This document shows, piece by piece, positions 17,648 through 26,739 of a DNA stretch of 64,000 bases. The notes beneath the pieces are model-generated. The model was not told where the DNA came from. It saw nothing but the letters and a program-made list of their open reading frames with translations, and did not search any database. Origin of the DNA: Geobacteraceae bacterium (lineage in GTDB: Bacteria > Desulfobacterota > Desulfuromonadia > Geobacterales > Pseudopelobacteraceae); assembly GCA_025355965.1 (NCBI GenBank), contig JANXYR010000016.1, positions 1-64,000 of the forward strand, read 5' to 3'. Position numbers and translations under genes: made by a program. Each line of letters begins with the position of its first letter. Position 1 is the first letter of the stretch.

Positions 17648-18619
17648 CTACTTCAACACGTTGGATTTATACCATTCGATGGTTTTTATCATCCCTTCCC
17701 TTACATCGGTTTGAGCTCTGAAACCGAGTTGCTGCTCAGCCTTGCTGACATCAATCAGCCGAATGGGGATCATGGACGGTTTGCTGGGATCGAATTCGAT
17801 CTTCAAGTCACTGCACTCTTCAATCTCCATCAGTATTTCCAGAAGCTGCTTGATGCTGTAACCTTTGCCCAAGCCGATATTCAGCGGATCGTAGGTGTCA
17901 ATCTTCTCCGCGGCAAGCACGAGCGCATCAATGAAATCGTCGATATAGACCAGGTCGCGGATATCATCACCGGTGCCCCATACTTTGAGAGGGTTCTGCC
18001 GCTCAATTACCTTGCGGATGGTTGCTGCCATTACATGGGAAGTTGCTGGATCGAAATCATCATACGGCCCATAGATATTGGACGGTCTGACCACCAGAGA
18101 GGGCATGGGGTTCTTCAGTTTTTGTGAATACATTCGGCAGAGAATCTCCGTATAGCGCTTCATCCAGGCAACCCCGAAATAGATGTCATAGGGGTCGGCG
18201 TCAAACATTTCATCTTCCTTCACCAACCGGTCATCGCTGGGGGGGTAAGCGGCATTACTGCTCAGGAAAACGAACTTCTTCACCTTGGCAAAGTAGGCTG
18301 CCTCCATGATCTGGGCATTCATTATGATATTGGGAGTAACATGCACCAGCGGTGTTGCAGCAATGACGGCAGCTCCGGAGGTATTAGCTGCGCACATGAA
18401 AACATAATCCATACCAGCAACGACATTTTTGCAATCTTCCATGGAGAGCAGGTCACAGGTAACATAGTCGATACTCCCGTCCAAAATTACCGGCGCTTTA
18501 TTATGGATTGTTGCTCGGACGTTTGCACCAAGTGACAACATCCTGTTAATTAGATTTATTCCGATAAAGCCTGTCCCGCCAGCGACCAAAACGTTTTTTT
18601 GCTTAAATACCGTTGACAT
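17648..18619 (-). CDS. NAD(P)-dependent SDR epimerase/reductase with atypical active site (1)
   Basis: From the ATG at 18617-18619, with AGGGGA upstream, the protein has 323 residues. The Rossmann motif is VLVAGGTGFIGINL and the catalytic-Ser strand is FVFLSSNAAYP. Downstream features RPSNIYGPYDDFDPATSHV and the C-terminal YSIKQLLE are typical of extended SDR nucleotide-sugar enzymes. At the usual YxxxK position, the Lys that is followed four residues later by Glu (MKRYTE) has Val rather than Tyr four residues before it; the nearby Tyr is shifted to K-7. It may be a GDP-4-keto-sugar reductase of Fcl type, but the altered site makes the reaction uncertain. Confidence 0.8.
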   Translation of the reverse strand: MSTVFKQKNVLVAGGTGFIGINLINRMLSLGANVRATIHNKAPVILDGSIDYVTCDLLSMEDCKNVVAGMDYVFMCAANTSGAAVIAATPLVHVTPNIIMNAQIMEAAYFAKVKKFVFLSSNAAYPPSDDRLVKEDEMFDADPYDIYFGVAWMKRYTEILCRMYSQKLKNPMPSLVVRPSNIYGPYDDFDPATSHVMAATIRKVIERQNPLKVWGTGDDIRDLVYIDDFIDALVLAAEKIDTYDPLNIGLGKGYSIKQLLEILMEIEECSDLKIEFDPSKPSMIPIRLIDVSKAEQQLGFRAQTDVREGMIKTIEWYKSNVLK

Positions 18620-18635
18620 CACAATCCCCTTATTC

Positions 18636-19352
18636 TTAGTTTCCAATGACACAATAAGCCGCCGGAGCACATGCCCACGGTATTGCTGTAAGTTTGAGGT
18701 GGTTTTTTCTAATAAACTGATCAGCAGCCATTGTTTCACCTGGCCACTCTGGGAAACCATACTCGTCAAAAGCTATGATTCCACCTGGCACCATAAAGTT
18801 GAGTATAGTATCCAAAACTGCATTGGTTGGCTCAAATACATCCATATCCAATATTACAAATCTAAACCGGACTCCTGGATTTTGCTTGATAAAGTCAGGA
18901 AATGAAGTAGTCGCATCGCCTTTAATTATATGAATCCGCTTAGCTATGCTACAATTTGTCCTTTTAAAGTTGTCAAGATCATTTAAAAAGTAATTATTAC
19001 TTTGTTTGAAACCACCAATATGTTTTTGGGGGGTATGAACATCAGATTTATCGAAATCTGTTAAATTAACTATTCCCTCAAAAGTGTCAAACCCATATAG
19101 ATGATGCGACGATGACTCATGTATTTCAAAGCTTGTCTTATTAAATATTTCGAGTAGACGTGCTAAAAAAAAGAACGTTGAACCATTATATAGTCCAAAT
19201 TCAGCGACTGAACCGGGCAATTCGAAGGTTTTCTTATAGAGTTCGTATATTGCTAAATGTCGCTCTACGTGAGACTTGTACAAGTGCCCAGCATATTTTG
19301 ACATTTCAAAAAAAAAGTCTCGTTCGGAACCTGTATCATCAATTATTCTCAT
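18636..19352 (-). CDS. TylF/macrocin O-methyltransferase-like protein (1)
   Basis: From the ATG at 19350-19352 (MRIIDDTGSERDFFF) the protein has 238 residues and overlaps the upstream SDR gene by 14 bp. The SAM-binding strand is VAEFGLYNGSTFFFL and YGFDTFEG is conserved. The metal-site region VILDMDVFEPTNAVLD and FDEYGFPEWPGET are hallmarks of TylF-type enzymes, which O-methylate sugar hydroxyls. The DNA is AT-rich compared with the neighbouring SDR genes, so it may have a different origin. The predicted role is methylation of the surface sugar. Confidence 0.78.
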   Translation of the reverse strand: MRIIDDTGSERDFFFEMSKYAGHLYKSHVERHLAIYELYKKTFELPGSVAEFGLYNGSTFFFLARLLEIFNKTSFEIHESSSHHLYGFDTFEGIVNLTDFDKSDVHTPQKHIGGFKQSNNYFLNDLDNFKRTNCSIAKRIHIIKGDATTSFPDFIKQNPGVRFRFVILDMDVFEPTNAVLDTILNFMVPGGIIAFDEYGFPEWPGETMAADQFIRKNHLKLTAIPWACAPAAYCVIGN

Positions 19353-20343
19353 TTGTTTCCCCCCGAAAATAATTCTTTTTATACTTATATTCGTCCTGAT
19401 TATGGATGAACCACTCCCATGTTTCCTTAAGCCCGTCAATTAGTGAAGTAGTTGGATTATAGTGGATCATTTCTCTTGCCAGAGAAATATCCATTATCCG
19501 TTTGGGAAAGCCTGACGGCTTGGATACATCGAGTTCGTAATTGAATCCCAGAAAGCTATGTAACGTTTCGACAAGCTCTTTTATAGTTACACCAGTGCCG
19601 CTCCCCAGATTGACAAACCCACCTTTGGTCCCATAGTGCAGAGCCTGAATTACCCCTTCTGCCACATCACGACTATAGGCAAAATCCCGGATGGCACTGC
19701 CGTCGCCCCAGACCACTACCGGGTTTTCCTTGTTGAAAATCCGGTACATCAAGGTTGGAATAACCATGGCGTTTTCCGGATCAAAATTGTCACCAGGCCC
19801 ATATACATTACAGGGGCGTACTATGGCAAAATTATCAATTCCGTACTGTTCCTGATATGCCTTTATCTGGAGTTCGGCCATCCGTTTGGCCCAGCCGGGA
19901 AACATATCCATGGGAGGCCCTTCAAGATTTTCGCCTTCGCGAAAGACTTCTGCACTGGAATAGGCACCGATGGAACTGGTGTAGACGATTTTCTTCACTT
20001 TGTTAAGACGGCATGCCTCCAAAAGGTTGGTGTTAAACATCAACAGGGGAACTAAAAAGCTAGCTGGTTTTGATTTGGTGACTTCGACGGAACCCTTGAT
20101 GCCGGCCATGTGAAAGACAAAATCCATATCTTTAGTTAGTTCGCGGCACAGACTGAATTCTGTTAAGTCACCTAATACGTGCTCGGCGCGATCATCAACA
20201 TTCACCTGGTCAAGCGAGACAACCCGCACGTTTGCACCGGCATCACAGAGTATCTTTACCACTTGTCGACCGATTAGCCCGGTACCGCCAGTGATTAGGA
20301 TGTTCCTTCCAGCAAAAGAGTTCAGGACGTTGTTTTGTATCAT
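19339..20343 (-). CDS. NAD(P)-dependent SDR epimerase/reductase with atypical active site (2)
   Basis: The 334-residue extended SDR has the cofactor loop ILITGGTGLIGRQVV, the catalytic-Ser strand KIVYTSSIGAYS and RPCNVYGPGDNFDPENAMV. At the catalytic YxxxK position the sequence reads PGWAKRMAE, that is Pro in place of Tyr. It is related to the SDRs at 17648 and 23809 (shared 'GP.D.FDP' and 'WGDGSA.RDF' segments), so the three are likely paralogues working on similar GDP- or NDP-sugars as epimerase, reductase or isomerase. It starts 21 bp after the second TylF-like gene. Confidence 0.82.
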   Translation of the reverse strand: MIQNNVLNSFAGRNILITGGTGLIGRQVVKILCDAGANVRVVSLDQVNVDDRAEHVLGDLTEFSLCRELTKDMDFVFHMAGIKGSVEVTKSKPASFLVPLLMFNTNLLEACRLNKVKKIVYTSSIGAYSSAEVFREGENLEGPPMDMFPGWAKRMAELQIKAYQEQYGIDNFAIVRPCNVYGPGDNFDPENAMVIPTLMYRIFNKENPVVVWGDGSAIRDFAYSRDVAEGVIQALHYGTKGGFVNLGSGTGVTIKELVETLHSFLGFNYELDVSKPSGFPKRIMDISLAREMIHYNPTTSLIDGLKETWEWFIHNQDEYKYKKNYFRGETNENN

Positions 20344-20364
20344 TTTCTGCTCCCTGGATTAGAT

Positions 20365-21123
20365 CTATTCGACCACGAAATAGGACACCCGCGACGCATA
20401 GCGGTCACGCTTCAATCTGACATTGCGTAGTCCGAGAGTGTCCATCAGCGCGAGCGTTTCTCCGGGTGAATCCGGATCGTTGAGCTCGTCAAAGCCTATC
20501 ACGCTCCCTTTGACCAAGCGAGGAGCAATCATCTCAAGACACTTTTTTGTTGGCTCATAAAGGTCAAAATCAAAATACGCCAATGCCACGATTGTTTGCG
20601 GGTTGTCTACCAGATATCGCTCTATCTCCAAACAGGCATCACCTTTTCTCAGTTCAAACTTTGTTATGTGTCCCAGAGGATTATCCTGTTCCTGGCAGTG
20701 GAGTACCTCCTCAAGATATTCTTTATATCCGGCTGTTACAGCAAGATTGCCCGTATAGATCATGTCGGAAGAACCATCCTGGGAGGCTACAGACGGGAAT
20801 CCCTCAAAGGTATCAAAGCCTATGATCTTACGGTGCCGGTTGAATGGTTCATATATACCCCTTAATGCCGCAAAAAGAGCACTGTTCTGTCCCCATCGCA
20901 CCCCGAACTCCATGACAACACCTGGTACATCAACTGCTAGTTGATAGAGGTGATTCATAAATAGAATTCTTGAGAGATTTTTGGAATTGAGAAATAGGCC
21001 CAAATTTGAGAGGAGTTGATCCTCAGGAATCGGGGTTTCCTTCAAGAGCTTGAGCATATTATGCCGAACCTCTCGTTCATCTGCGCTATCGTACGTTTTT
21101 ATTCCGGTCTCGATTGTCTCCAT
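20365..21123 (-). CDS. TylF/macrocin O-methyltransferase-like protein (2)
   Basis: From the ATG at 21121-21123, with AAGGAT upstream, the protein has 252 residues. Motifs are VVMEFGVRWGQNSALFAAL for SAM, IIGFDTFEGFP, ALAYFDFDLYEPTKKCLE and GFDELNDPDSPGETLAL, as in TylF family sugar methyltransferases. It resembles the enzyme at 18636 in organisation but not closely in sequence, so the two probably methylate different positions or substrates. It lies 27 bp after the aldo-keto reductase pair. Confidence 0.8.
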   Translation of the reverse strand: METIETGIKTYDSADEREVRHNMLKLLKETPIPEDQLLSNLGLFLNSKNLSRILFMNHLYQLAVDVPGVVMEFGVRWGQNSALFAALRGIYEPFNRHRKIIGFDTFEGFPSVASQDGSSDMIYTGNLAVTAGYKEYLEEVLHCQEQDNPLGHITKFELRKGDACLEIERYLVDNPQTIVALAYFDFDLYEPTKKCLEMIAPRLVKGSVIGFDELNDPDSPGETLALMDTLGLRNVRLKRDRYASRVSYFVVE

Positions 21124-21149
21124 ATTTGATCCTTTCAGCCTATACAAAA

Positions 21150-22277
21150 TCAGTCTCGCAGCAAGACCGGCACATCCCGTTCACCATCAAAAGCCAAAAC
21201 CCAAGCCCAGAAGCGAATTCTCCCCTCAGCAAGGTCATATCGAAACGTGCCATCTCCTCCAAGGACAGGAGTGACACGAATTGGCTTTATATCATCATTT
21301 CGTATTATTTCCATCGCCAAATCCATGGGTGACGGAGAATGACCAGCCAAGTTTGCCCGTGCCTCCTCAATGGATTTGTAAACCGCATGGTCACCAGATG
21401 TGTTGGGGGCCGGTCGAATGTGACGCCAAGGGACCAGTTTCACTTCTATCCGGCACTTGGTGTCCATCTGACGTTTTATGTCTGCGGATAGAACAACTTC
21501 AGAAGCTCCGGCGTTTTCTCTTATGTGTTCATCGCATAACGCTTTCGGGATTGGGAGAACCGGCCCTTGTGAACGAAGAAAAGCCAGCACTAATTGGGAT
21601 TGGGTGCATCCAATCATTTGGGCAAATTTGGCAAGGTTTCGACGTACTGCTGCGCTCCCCACCAAGCGCCCTTGATCCAGTGGACTATAGGCAATGAAAA
21701 GAACCCCCTCTTTGACACACCAAGGGATAATCTCATTTTCGGGGGTCCGCTCGAAGAGATTATATTCTGTCTGCACCGAAAAGAGAGGTGTGGAACCAAG
21801 GATGGAGCGGGTGTGCTTTAATTCAGGCAGAGAAAAATTACTGACCCCGATATGGCGAATTTTCCCTTGCTCCCGCAACCGGAGAAGCCCTCCCAAGGTT
21901 TCCTCTAACGGTATCGAAGGGTTGGGCCAATGAATCTGATACAGGTCAATCCGGTCGGTTTTAAGACGACGAAGACTGTTCTCGCAAGCGAGTATCAGCG
22001 CATCTGCAGTCAAATGGCTGGGCGAGACCTTGGAGGCCACAAAAACAGAATCTCGCCTCCCCGCCACAGCTTCTCCCACCAACTCCTCCGAATGTCCCCC
22101 ACCGTAAATCTCTGCAGTGTCAATGAAGGTCATCCCGAGATCAATGCCAAGCCCCAAGGCGGCAATTTGCTCAGAATCACGACTTCTGTCACTGGTAAAA
22201 CGCCCTCCGATGCCCATACAACCTTGCCCGATTGCCGAAACATTTTTATCTCCAATCTCCAGCGGTGGAAGGGTCAT
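21150..22277 (-). CDS. Aldo-keto reductase with C-terminal ParB-like extension (1)
   Basis: The 375-residue protein has two parts. Residues 1 to about 290 form a complete AKR barrel: D48-type FIDTAEIYGGGHSEELVG (Asp and Tyr of the tetrad), VASKVS (Lys), LYQIHWP (His), and GVSNF. The last 80 residues contain IKPIRV…GTFRYDLAEGRIRFWAWVLAF followed by DVPVLLRD. This resembles the ParB/Srx-type fold motif (PI.V…Y.L..G..R..A....VPV.V.D). It probably reduces or oxidises a keto sugar with NADPH. Its start overlaps the next AKR gene's stop by 4 bp. What the extension does is not known. Confidence 0.82.
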   Translation of the reverse strand: MTLPPLEIGDKNVSAIGQGCMGIGGRFTSDRSRDSEQIAALGLGIDLGMTFIDTAEIYGGGHSEELVGEAVAGRRDSVFVASKVSPSHLTADALILACENSLRRLKTDRIDLYQIHWPNPSIPLEETLGGLLRLREQGKIRHIGVSNFSLPELKHTRSILGSTPLFSVQTEYNLFERTPENEIIPWCVKEGVLFIAYSPLDQGRLVGSAAVRRNLAKFAQMIGCTQSQLVLAFLRSQGPVLPIPKALCDEHIRENAGASEVVLSADIKRQMDTKCRIEVKLVPWRHIRPAPNTSGDHAVYKSIEEARANLAGHSPSPMDLAMEIIRNDDIKPIRVTPVLGGDGTFRYDLAEGRIRFWAWVLAFDGERDVPVLLRD

Positions 22278-23413
22278 CGATTCCTCTGTGATTCAAATAT
22301 ATGCGCCAGCACCTTGGCATTTTCATTGAAAACAAGCCGCCAAGCCCAGTATTTTTTCATTTCTCCACCAAAATCATAGCGGTCCAGGTAATACCCGCTC
22401 TCATTCTCTGGCTTGACAAGACGCAAGGGTGATGGCTGAGCGCCTCGGCGAATTCGTTCTGCAAGCAGAGCCGGACTGGGAATCCAGTCGAACCGGTTTT
22501 CCAGCGCTTCTTCACAGGTTGAGTAACCATCCCGCCCATCCAATGGGCCTAATTTGACTTGGGAAAGGCTGATTTCCTGGGGAGGATCGGCGTAGAGACT
22601 CTCCAGGTCATGAATTTCCTTTGGGCTAAGCAAAATTGAAGTTCCCGCAAGATTTTCCCGGAGGTGGTTCAAGCTGCTTGTCTGAAAAACTGGGACAACA
22701 CCATGATGAGACATGACCCAAGCCAAAGCGATCTGATTTTCGGAAACGTCGTGTTTTTCCATTATCTCCGAGAGAATCGGCCTCTTTACAAGGGCTCGGC
22801 ACAATCTTCCCTGGCCTAATGGACTATAGGCAAAAATTTTCTTTCCGGCGCCGTCCGCCCAGGAAAGAAAAGGCTTGGCTGTCTCCGGCTCTGCAACATT
22901 GAATGGCAGTTCCACTGCGGCAATCCGCCCGCCTGATATAGCTTCGTAATCCGACAATTCCTCATAAGAACAGTTCCCCACCCCGAAAAAGCGTATCTTC
23001 CCTTCGGCAAGAAGCCGGGAAATAGTTGCCCAAATCTCTTCGAAAGGTACGAACGGTGTCGGCCAGTGAAGTTGATAAAGGTCAATGTAGTCTGTACCGA
23101 GGCGTCGCAGGCTTCCTTCGATGGCCTGCGCGATACCGGTGGCGGATGCATTGTCCGGATTGAATTTTGTGCAAATAAAGACCGATTCCCGGCAGTTGGA
23201 GAATGCTCTCCCCAGGAGTCTTTCCGAATACCCTCCGCCATATAGTTCAGCCGTGTCAAAAACATTAATCCCCAATTCGTATGCGGCTCGAAAGAGATTG
23301 ATTCTGAATGCGTCAGTTTCCGGAGTAGCCCGTTCAGAAGTCCCCGTTCCAGTGGCTCCAAGCGCCAATCCGGAAATCGGAGTGTTATCAGCAGTTTTAA
23401 GAGATGCTGACAT
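22274..23413 (-). CDS. Aldo-keto reductase with C-terminal extension (2)
   Basis: From the ATG at 23411-23413, preceded by GAGGGG, the protein has 379 residues. The AKR domain has NVFDTAELYGGGYSERLLG (Asp/Tyr), ICTKFN (Lys), LYQLHWP (His) and GVGNCS. The C-terminal roughly 85 residues include PSPLRLV…YYLDRYDFGGEMKKYWAWRLVFNE, which parallels the ParB-like tail of the tandem partner but with a weaker G-x-R motif. The two AKRs are clearly paralogous and probably act on consecutive intermediates or as a heteromer. The start overlaps the upstream hypothetical gene by 17 bp. Confidence 0.8.
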   Translation of the reverse strand: MSASLKTADNTPISGLALGATGTGTSERATPETDAFRINLFRAAYELGINVFDTAELYGGGYSERLLGRAFSNCRESVFICTKFNPDNASATGIAQAIEGSLRRLGTDYIDLYQLHWPTPFVPFEEIWATISRLLAEGKIRFFGVGNCSYEELSDYEAISGGRIAAVELPFNVAEPETAKPFLSWADGAGKKIFAYSPLGQGRLCRALVKRPILSEIMEKHDVSENQIALAWVMSHHGVVPVFQTSSLNHLRENLAGTSILLSPKEIHDLESLYADPPQEISLSQVKLGPLDGRDGYSTCEEALENRFDWIPSPALLAERIRRGAQPSPLRLVKPENESGYYLDRYDFGGEMKKYWAWRLVFNENAKVLAHIFESQRNR

Positions 23414-23819
23414 CCCACCCCTCAAGGCCGTCGGTGTTGAAGTTAGACCTTTCAGCCGATTTCTCACGCTCTCCTGCTTCCTCTAACAGGAGGTTCTTCA
23501 TCCGGTTTCGAATACCGTTGAGTTGGTGGGCCAACTTCAAAAATTCGTTATACCGCTCTACATCCTCTTGCATCCGGTCCTTGAGATACCAAATATGAAC
23601 ATTCATCTGGGCAAGTGCCACCACAATCCGCAATAGCCTTGAAGAGATCGGCATATTCCGCTCTTCGATCAGGAGATCAATGTCATGGCAGATTCGGCGC
23701 ATTTCTTCCGCATAACTTTCTTTCCCTGTAGGAAGAAGTACTTCCTTTATCTGGTCAACCGTTAACCGGTCGATCAATTCTGCAAATGGTGTAAGAAAAA
23801 GTCGTTCCTTATCTGCCAT
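23397..23819 (-). CDS. Small helical protein of unknown function in the glycan cluster
   Basis: The 140-residue protein is predicted all-helical and charged. Notable stretches are ELIDRLTVDQIKEVLL, RLLRIVVALAQMNVHIWYLKDRM and LNGIRNRMKNLLLEEAGE. The spacing and the IRNRMKN ending recall DUF4254-type helical proteins found next to heptosyl- and glycosyltransferases, but I cannot confirm membership. There is no signal peptide or membrane span. It overlaps the SDR gene upstream by 11 bp and the AKR gene downstream by 17 bp, so it belongs to the same operon. Confidence 0.72.
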   Translation of the reverse strand: MADKERLFLTPFAELIDRLTVDQIKEVLLPTGKESYAEEMRRICHDIDLLIEERNMPISSRLLRIVVALAQMNVHIWYLKDRMQEDVERYNEFLKLAHQLNGIRNRMKNLLLEEAGEREKSAERSNFNTDGLEGWDVSIS

Positions 23820-24828
23820 AGTATCGCTCCGCCTTTCTTGACAATAATTCCTTGTTTTTTAAATACCAATCGGCAGTCAGCCGAATTCCTTCAGCTAATG
23901 GTGTCACGGGTAATTTCCCAAAAAATGATTCAGTTTTATCCATTGAGAGAATTCTGGCTGGGTCGCCCGAGGGCTTTGTCTTATCCCAAACTATCGGAAC
24001 ATCGGGAGCAAGAACGGAAACCACGGTTTCAGCCAATTCGCGGATAGTTACTCCGTTGCCGTTCCCCAGGTTTAGCGGCTCGCACACCGGACCTGCGGCA
24101 ACCACCCTTAGTATCCAATCCGCCACATCACGAGAGAATACAAAATCCCGCACCGCCGAACCGTCACCCCACACTGTCAGCGGGTTTTCTCCGTCGAGCA
24201 CTCGCCTGATCAGGGACGGGACAACTTGAGCCGTGGCGGGATCAAAATCATCAAAAGGGCCATAAACGTTGGAGGGTCTAACGATCCGAACGGCATCCCA
24301 GCCATATTCTTTTAGATAGGCTTCCCCCTGCACCTCTCCTATCCGCTTGGCCAGCCCAGGGATACGATCATTTTGCTTCGGCAACCCGTCCCAAAGAGAT
24401 TCCTCCCTTTTTGCTTCAACAGAATAAGGATAACTGCAAATACTTCCAACAAAGAGAAAGCGCTCCGCTCTATGCCGAAAAGCCGCTTCCATCAGATTGG
24501 TCTGGAACCAAAGCATTGGCACCAGATAACTGGCTACCTTGGTTTCACCAATACCAGTAGAGCCCTTTATCCCGACCAGATTAAGCACAATCTCCTGTCC
24601 TTCCGTAGCTGAAAGGCAATTGTCCAGAATTGTCAGGTCAATTTTTCGGAACGACACATTTTCAGGAAGTACCGACTCCGCGTATTCAGTTGAATCCATG
24701 GCCACTACCGTAACCTTTGCTCCGGCCTCCAAAAGCCTTTTCACTGTAGGAAGGCCAATCACTCCGGTTCCGCCTGCAACAAGGACTCGTTTTCCTTTAT
24801 AGAATGAAAGATATTCGGTTTGATTCAT
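23809..24828 (-). CDS. NAD(P)-dependent SDR epimerase/reductase with atypical active site (3)
   Basis: The 339-residue extended SDR has VLVAGGTGVIGLPTV (cofactor), FLFVGSICSYPYS (Ser strand) and RPSNVYGPFDDFDPATAQV. The active-site Lys lies in PGLAKRIGE, with Pro where Tyr is expected, as in the SDR at 19339. The C-terminus (GVTIRELAETVV…FFGKLPVTPLAEGI) is a normal substrate domain. The conserved shift in two of three paralogues argues against random decay. Its stop overlaps the start of the helical hypothetical gene, and its ATG is adjacent to the radical SAM stop. Confidence 0.82.
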   Translation of the reverse strand: MNQTEYLSFYKGKRVLVAGGTGVIGLPTVKRLLEAGAKVTVVAMDSTEYAESVLPENVSFRKIDLTILDNCLSATEGQEIVLNLVGIKGSTGIGETKVASYLVPMLWFQTNLMEAAFRHRAERFLFVGSICSYPYSVEAKREESLWDGLPKQNDRIPGLAKRIGEVQGEAYLKEYGWDAVRIVRPSNVYGPFDDFDPATAQVVPSLIRRVLDGENPLTVWGDGSAVRDFVFSRDVADWILRVVAAGPVCEPLNLGNGNGVTIRELAETVVSVLAPDVPIVWDKTKPSGDPARILSMDKTESFFGKLPVTPLAEGIRLTADWYLKNKELLSRKAERYYGR

Positions 24829-26738
24829 CAGAAGTCCTCTCCGGCAAGGAGTCGTTTGGTAAGATTTTCAGTGCCAAAACCGACCTGTAGTATATCAAGA
24901 CGGCATATACAATCAGGAGATGCCCCGGAATCGATAAGGTCATTGTATAGCTTGTTGGCATAGCGAGTAAGAGGGATGACAAACCCGTGCCCCTCCAAAG
25001 CCAGTTTTATAATGACTTCTTTCCCAGCGTCCAGCACCGGCAGCCCCTGATAGAGTCGTTCCTGCTTGCGCTTGTCGGCATCGAGAAAACCTGCTATCAG
25101 GAGTTCTTCCAAAAGCCGCTCTCGCTGCGCTTCAAACTCCGCTTCGTTCATGCAAGGGACTACGAACACCGGCACTCGCTCTTTCCTCATCCAATTGAAG
25201 GCCCGATAATTACGCGGATAGTCACGTCGGACATGTTCAAATGCCAGCGGAGTCATATTCATCGCTTGATTGCAGAGCCTACAGGATAACTTGAAAACCC
25301 CCAAAATGCGTTGATTGAAGTTGCCATATTCAACAATGCTATTGCAATGCGGACAACGAATGGTCATCGATTCAGCACCATTATCTTGCTTATATCCGGA
25401 TATAAATTCTCCGAAATTATCATTATCCATCAATGCGCCTTGAACCTCCTTCTGGAGCAAAAACCAATCTTTTTGAGATAGCCGGCTCATATTGGGCGGG
25501 TCGTAAACACATTTTTCAAGAAAAGAGAGTTCATCAAGCCCGCACTTTTTGAATTCATTTTCCCAGAGTTCGGAGCCTGGATAGGGACGCACAAAACCCA
25601 AAGTAATATGGTAATCGGCATGACTCTTCCAAAAGGCAATGGTCTCGCGTGCGCTCTCAACTGTTTCTGCAGGATCTCCAAAAATAAAATACCCTTGAAT
25701 CCCAATTCCACTTGCGCGAGAAAGTTGAAGAGCCCGGTCAATTTGCTCTTTGGAAATAAACTTTTTCATGCTCCGAAGAACTTCATTGCTGGCGCTTTCA
25801 AATCCGTAACTTACAATAAAACATCCCGCATCTTTCATTACCTGAAGCATTTCTTCATCAACAAAGTCAACACGAAGCTGGCACATCCATCGGACAGGAC
25901 GCGACAATTCTTTCATTCTACGACATATTTCAAAAAGGCGGTCTCGATCGCACGCAAGCAATTCATCAAAAATAGCTACGTTACGAACGTCATGTTTTGA
26001 AATAACATACTCAATCTCTGACATGAAATTATCTACAGACCTGCTGCGATATTTTTGTCCTAAAGGATGATAGCAAAACGTGCAGTTGTATGGACAACCG
26101 CGGCTTGAAATTATCGGATAAAAACGGGGATGATCACTTATATATAGATAGAGATTATCGTTCGGTTGTTGAAGAGAGAGGTATTCTTCAATACCGAAAC
26201 CCTCAAGGTCAGGAAACGGTAGCGAATCAAGATTCATGATGGGGGAACGAGCATTGGTCAAGAATACGGTGCCATCCTCCTTTCGGTACCCGATTCCATC
26301 AACAGCGCTGAGTTCAATGGGTATCCGCCCTAATAGTTGATCTGCTAGTTCGACAGCCGTTAGCTCTCCCTCTCCAAGGATAATGAAATCCGGTTTTAAG
26401 AAATCGAACATCAATTTTGGAGACGCAGTGACAATCCCACCACCAACCACTACCAAAGACTCTGAAGAAGATTCCCGCACCACGGACACAAGGCGACGAA
26501 TCTGTTGATAATGTGCCGACAATCCTCCCGTTAGGATCAGTTTAGGCTGCAAGGAAGCTGCTACTTTTGTCAAGCGTTCATAACACTCCTCCCCACCTTG
26601 ATTAAGATTAATAACGGTGACTAAGTGACCAGCTCGAGCAAGGCATGACGACACATAGGCCATCCCTAAAGGGAACTCATAGTAACTTTGCCTTTTAAGG
26701 GGGACATATCGCGGGACAACCATCAAAATATTTGACAT
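24828..26738 (-). CDS. B12-binding radical SAM enzyme with zinc-ribbon-like C-terminal region
   Basis: The 636-residue protein has an N-terminal cobalamin-binding Rossmann domain (about 1-150; YYEFPLGMAYVSSCLARAGH). The radical SAM domain carries CPYNCTFC near residue 217, in the context SRGCPYNCTFCYHP. Beyond residue 400 come two CxxC pairs (CPHC … CRLC), a likely zinc ribbon, and an unassigned roughly 130-residue end. Class B enzymes of this kind methylate unreactive carbons or rearrange carbon skeletons. In a sugar cluster it could C-methylate or otherwise alter the sugar or its side chain. The substrate is unknown. It follows the transketolase/methyltransferase fusion by 1 bp. Confidence 0.85.
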   Translation of the reverse strand: MSNILMVVPRYVPLKRQSYYEFPLGMAYVSSCLARAGHLVTVINLNQGGEECYERLTKVAASLQPKLILTGGLSAHYQQIRRLVSVVRESSSESLVVVGGGIVTASPKLMFDFLKPDFIILGEGELTAVELADQLLGRIPIELSAVDGIGYRKEDGTVFLTNARSPIMNLDSLPFPDLEGFGIEEYLSLQQPNDNLYLYISDHPRFYPIISSRGCPYNCTFCYHPLGQKYRSRSVDNFMSEIEYVISKHDVRNVAIFDELLACDRDRLFEICRRMKELSRPVRWMCQLRVDFVDEEMLQVMKDAGCFIVSYGFESASNEVLRSMKKFISKEQIDRALQLSRASGIGIQGYFIFGDPAETVESARETIAFWKSHADYHITLGFVRPYPGSELWENEFKKCGLDELSFLEKCVYDPPNMSRLSQKDWFLLQKEVQGALMDNDNFGEFISGYKQDNGAESMTIRCPHCNSIVEYGNFNQRILGVFKLSCRLCNQAMNMTPLAFEHVRRDYPRNYRAFNWMRKERVPVFVVPCMNEAEFEAQRERLLEELLIAGFLDADKRKQERLYQGLPVLDAGKEVIIKLALEGHGFVIPLTRYANKLYNDLIDSGASPDCICRLDILQVGFGTENLTKRLLAGEDF

Positions 26739-26739
26739 T

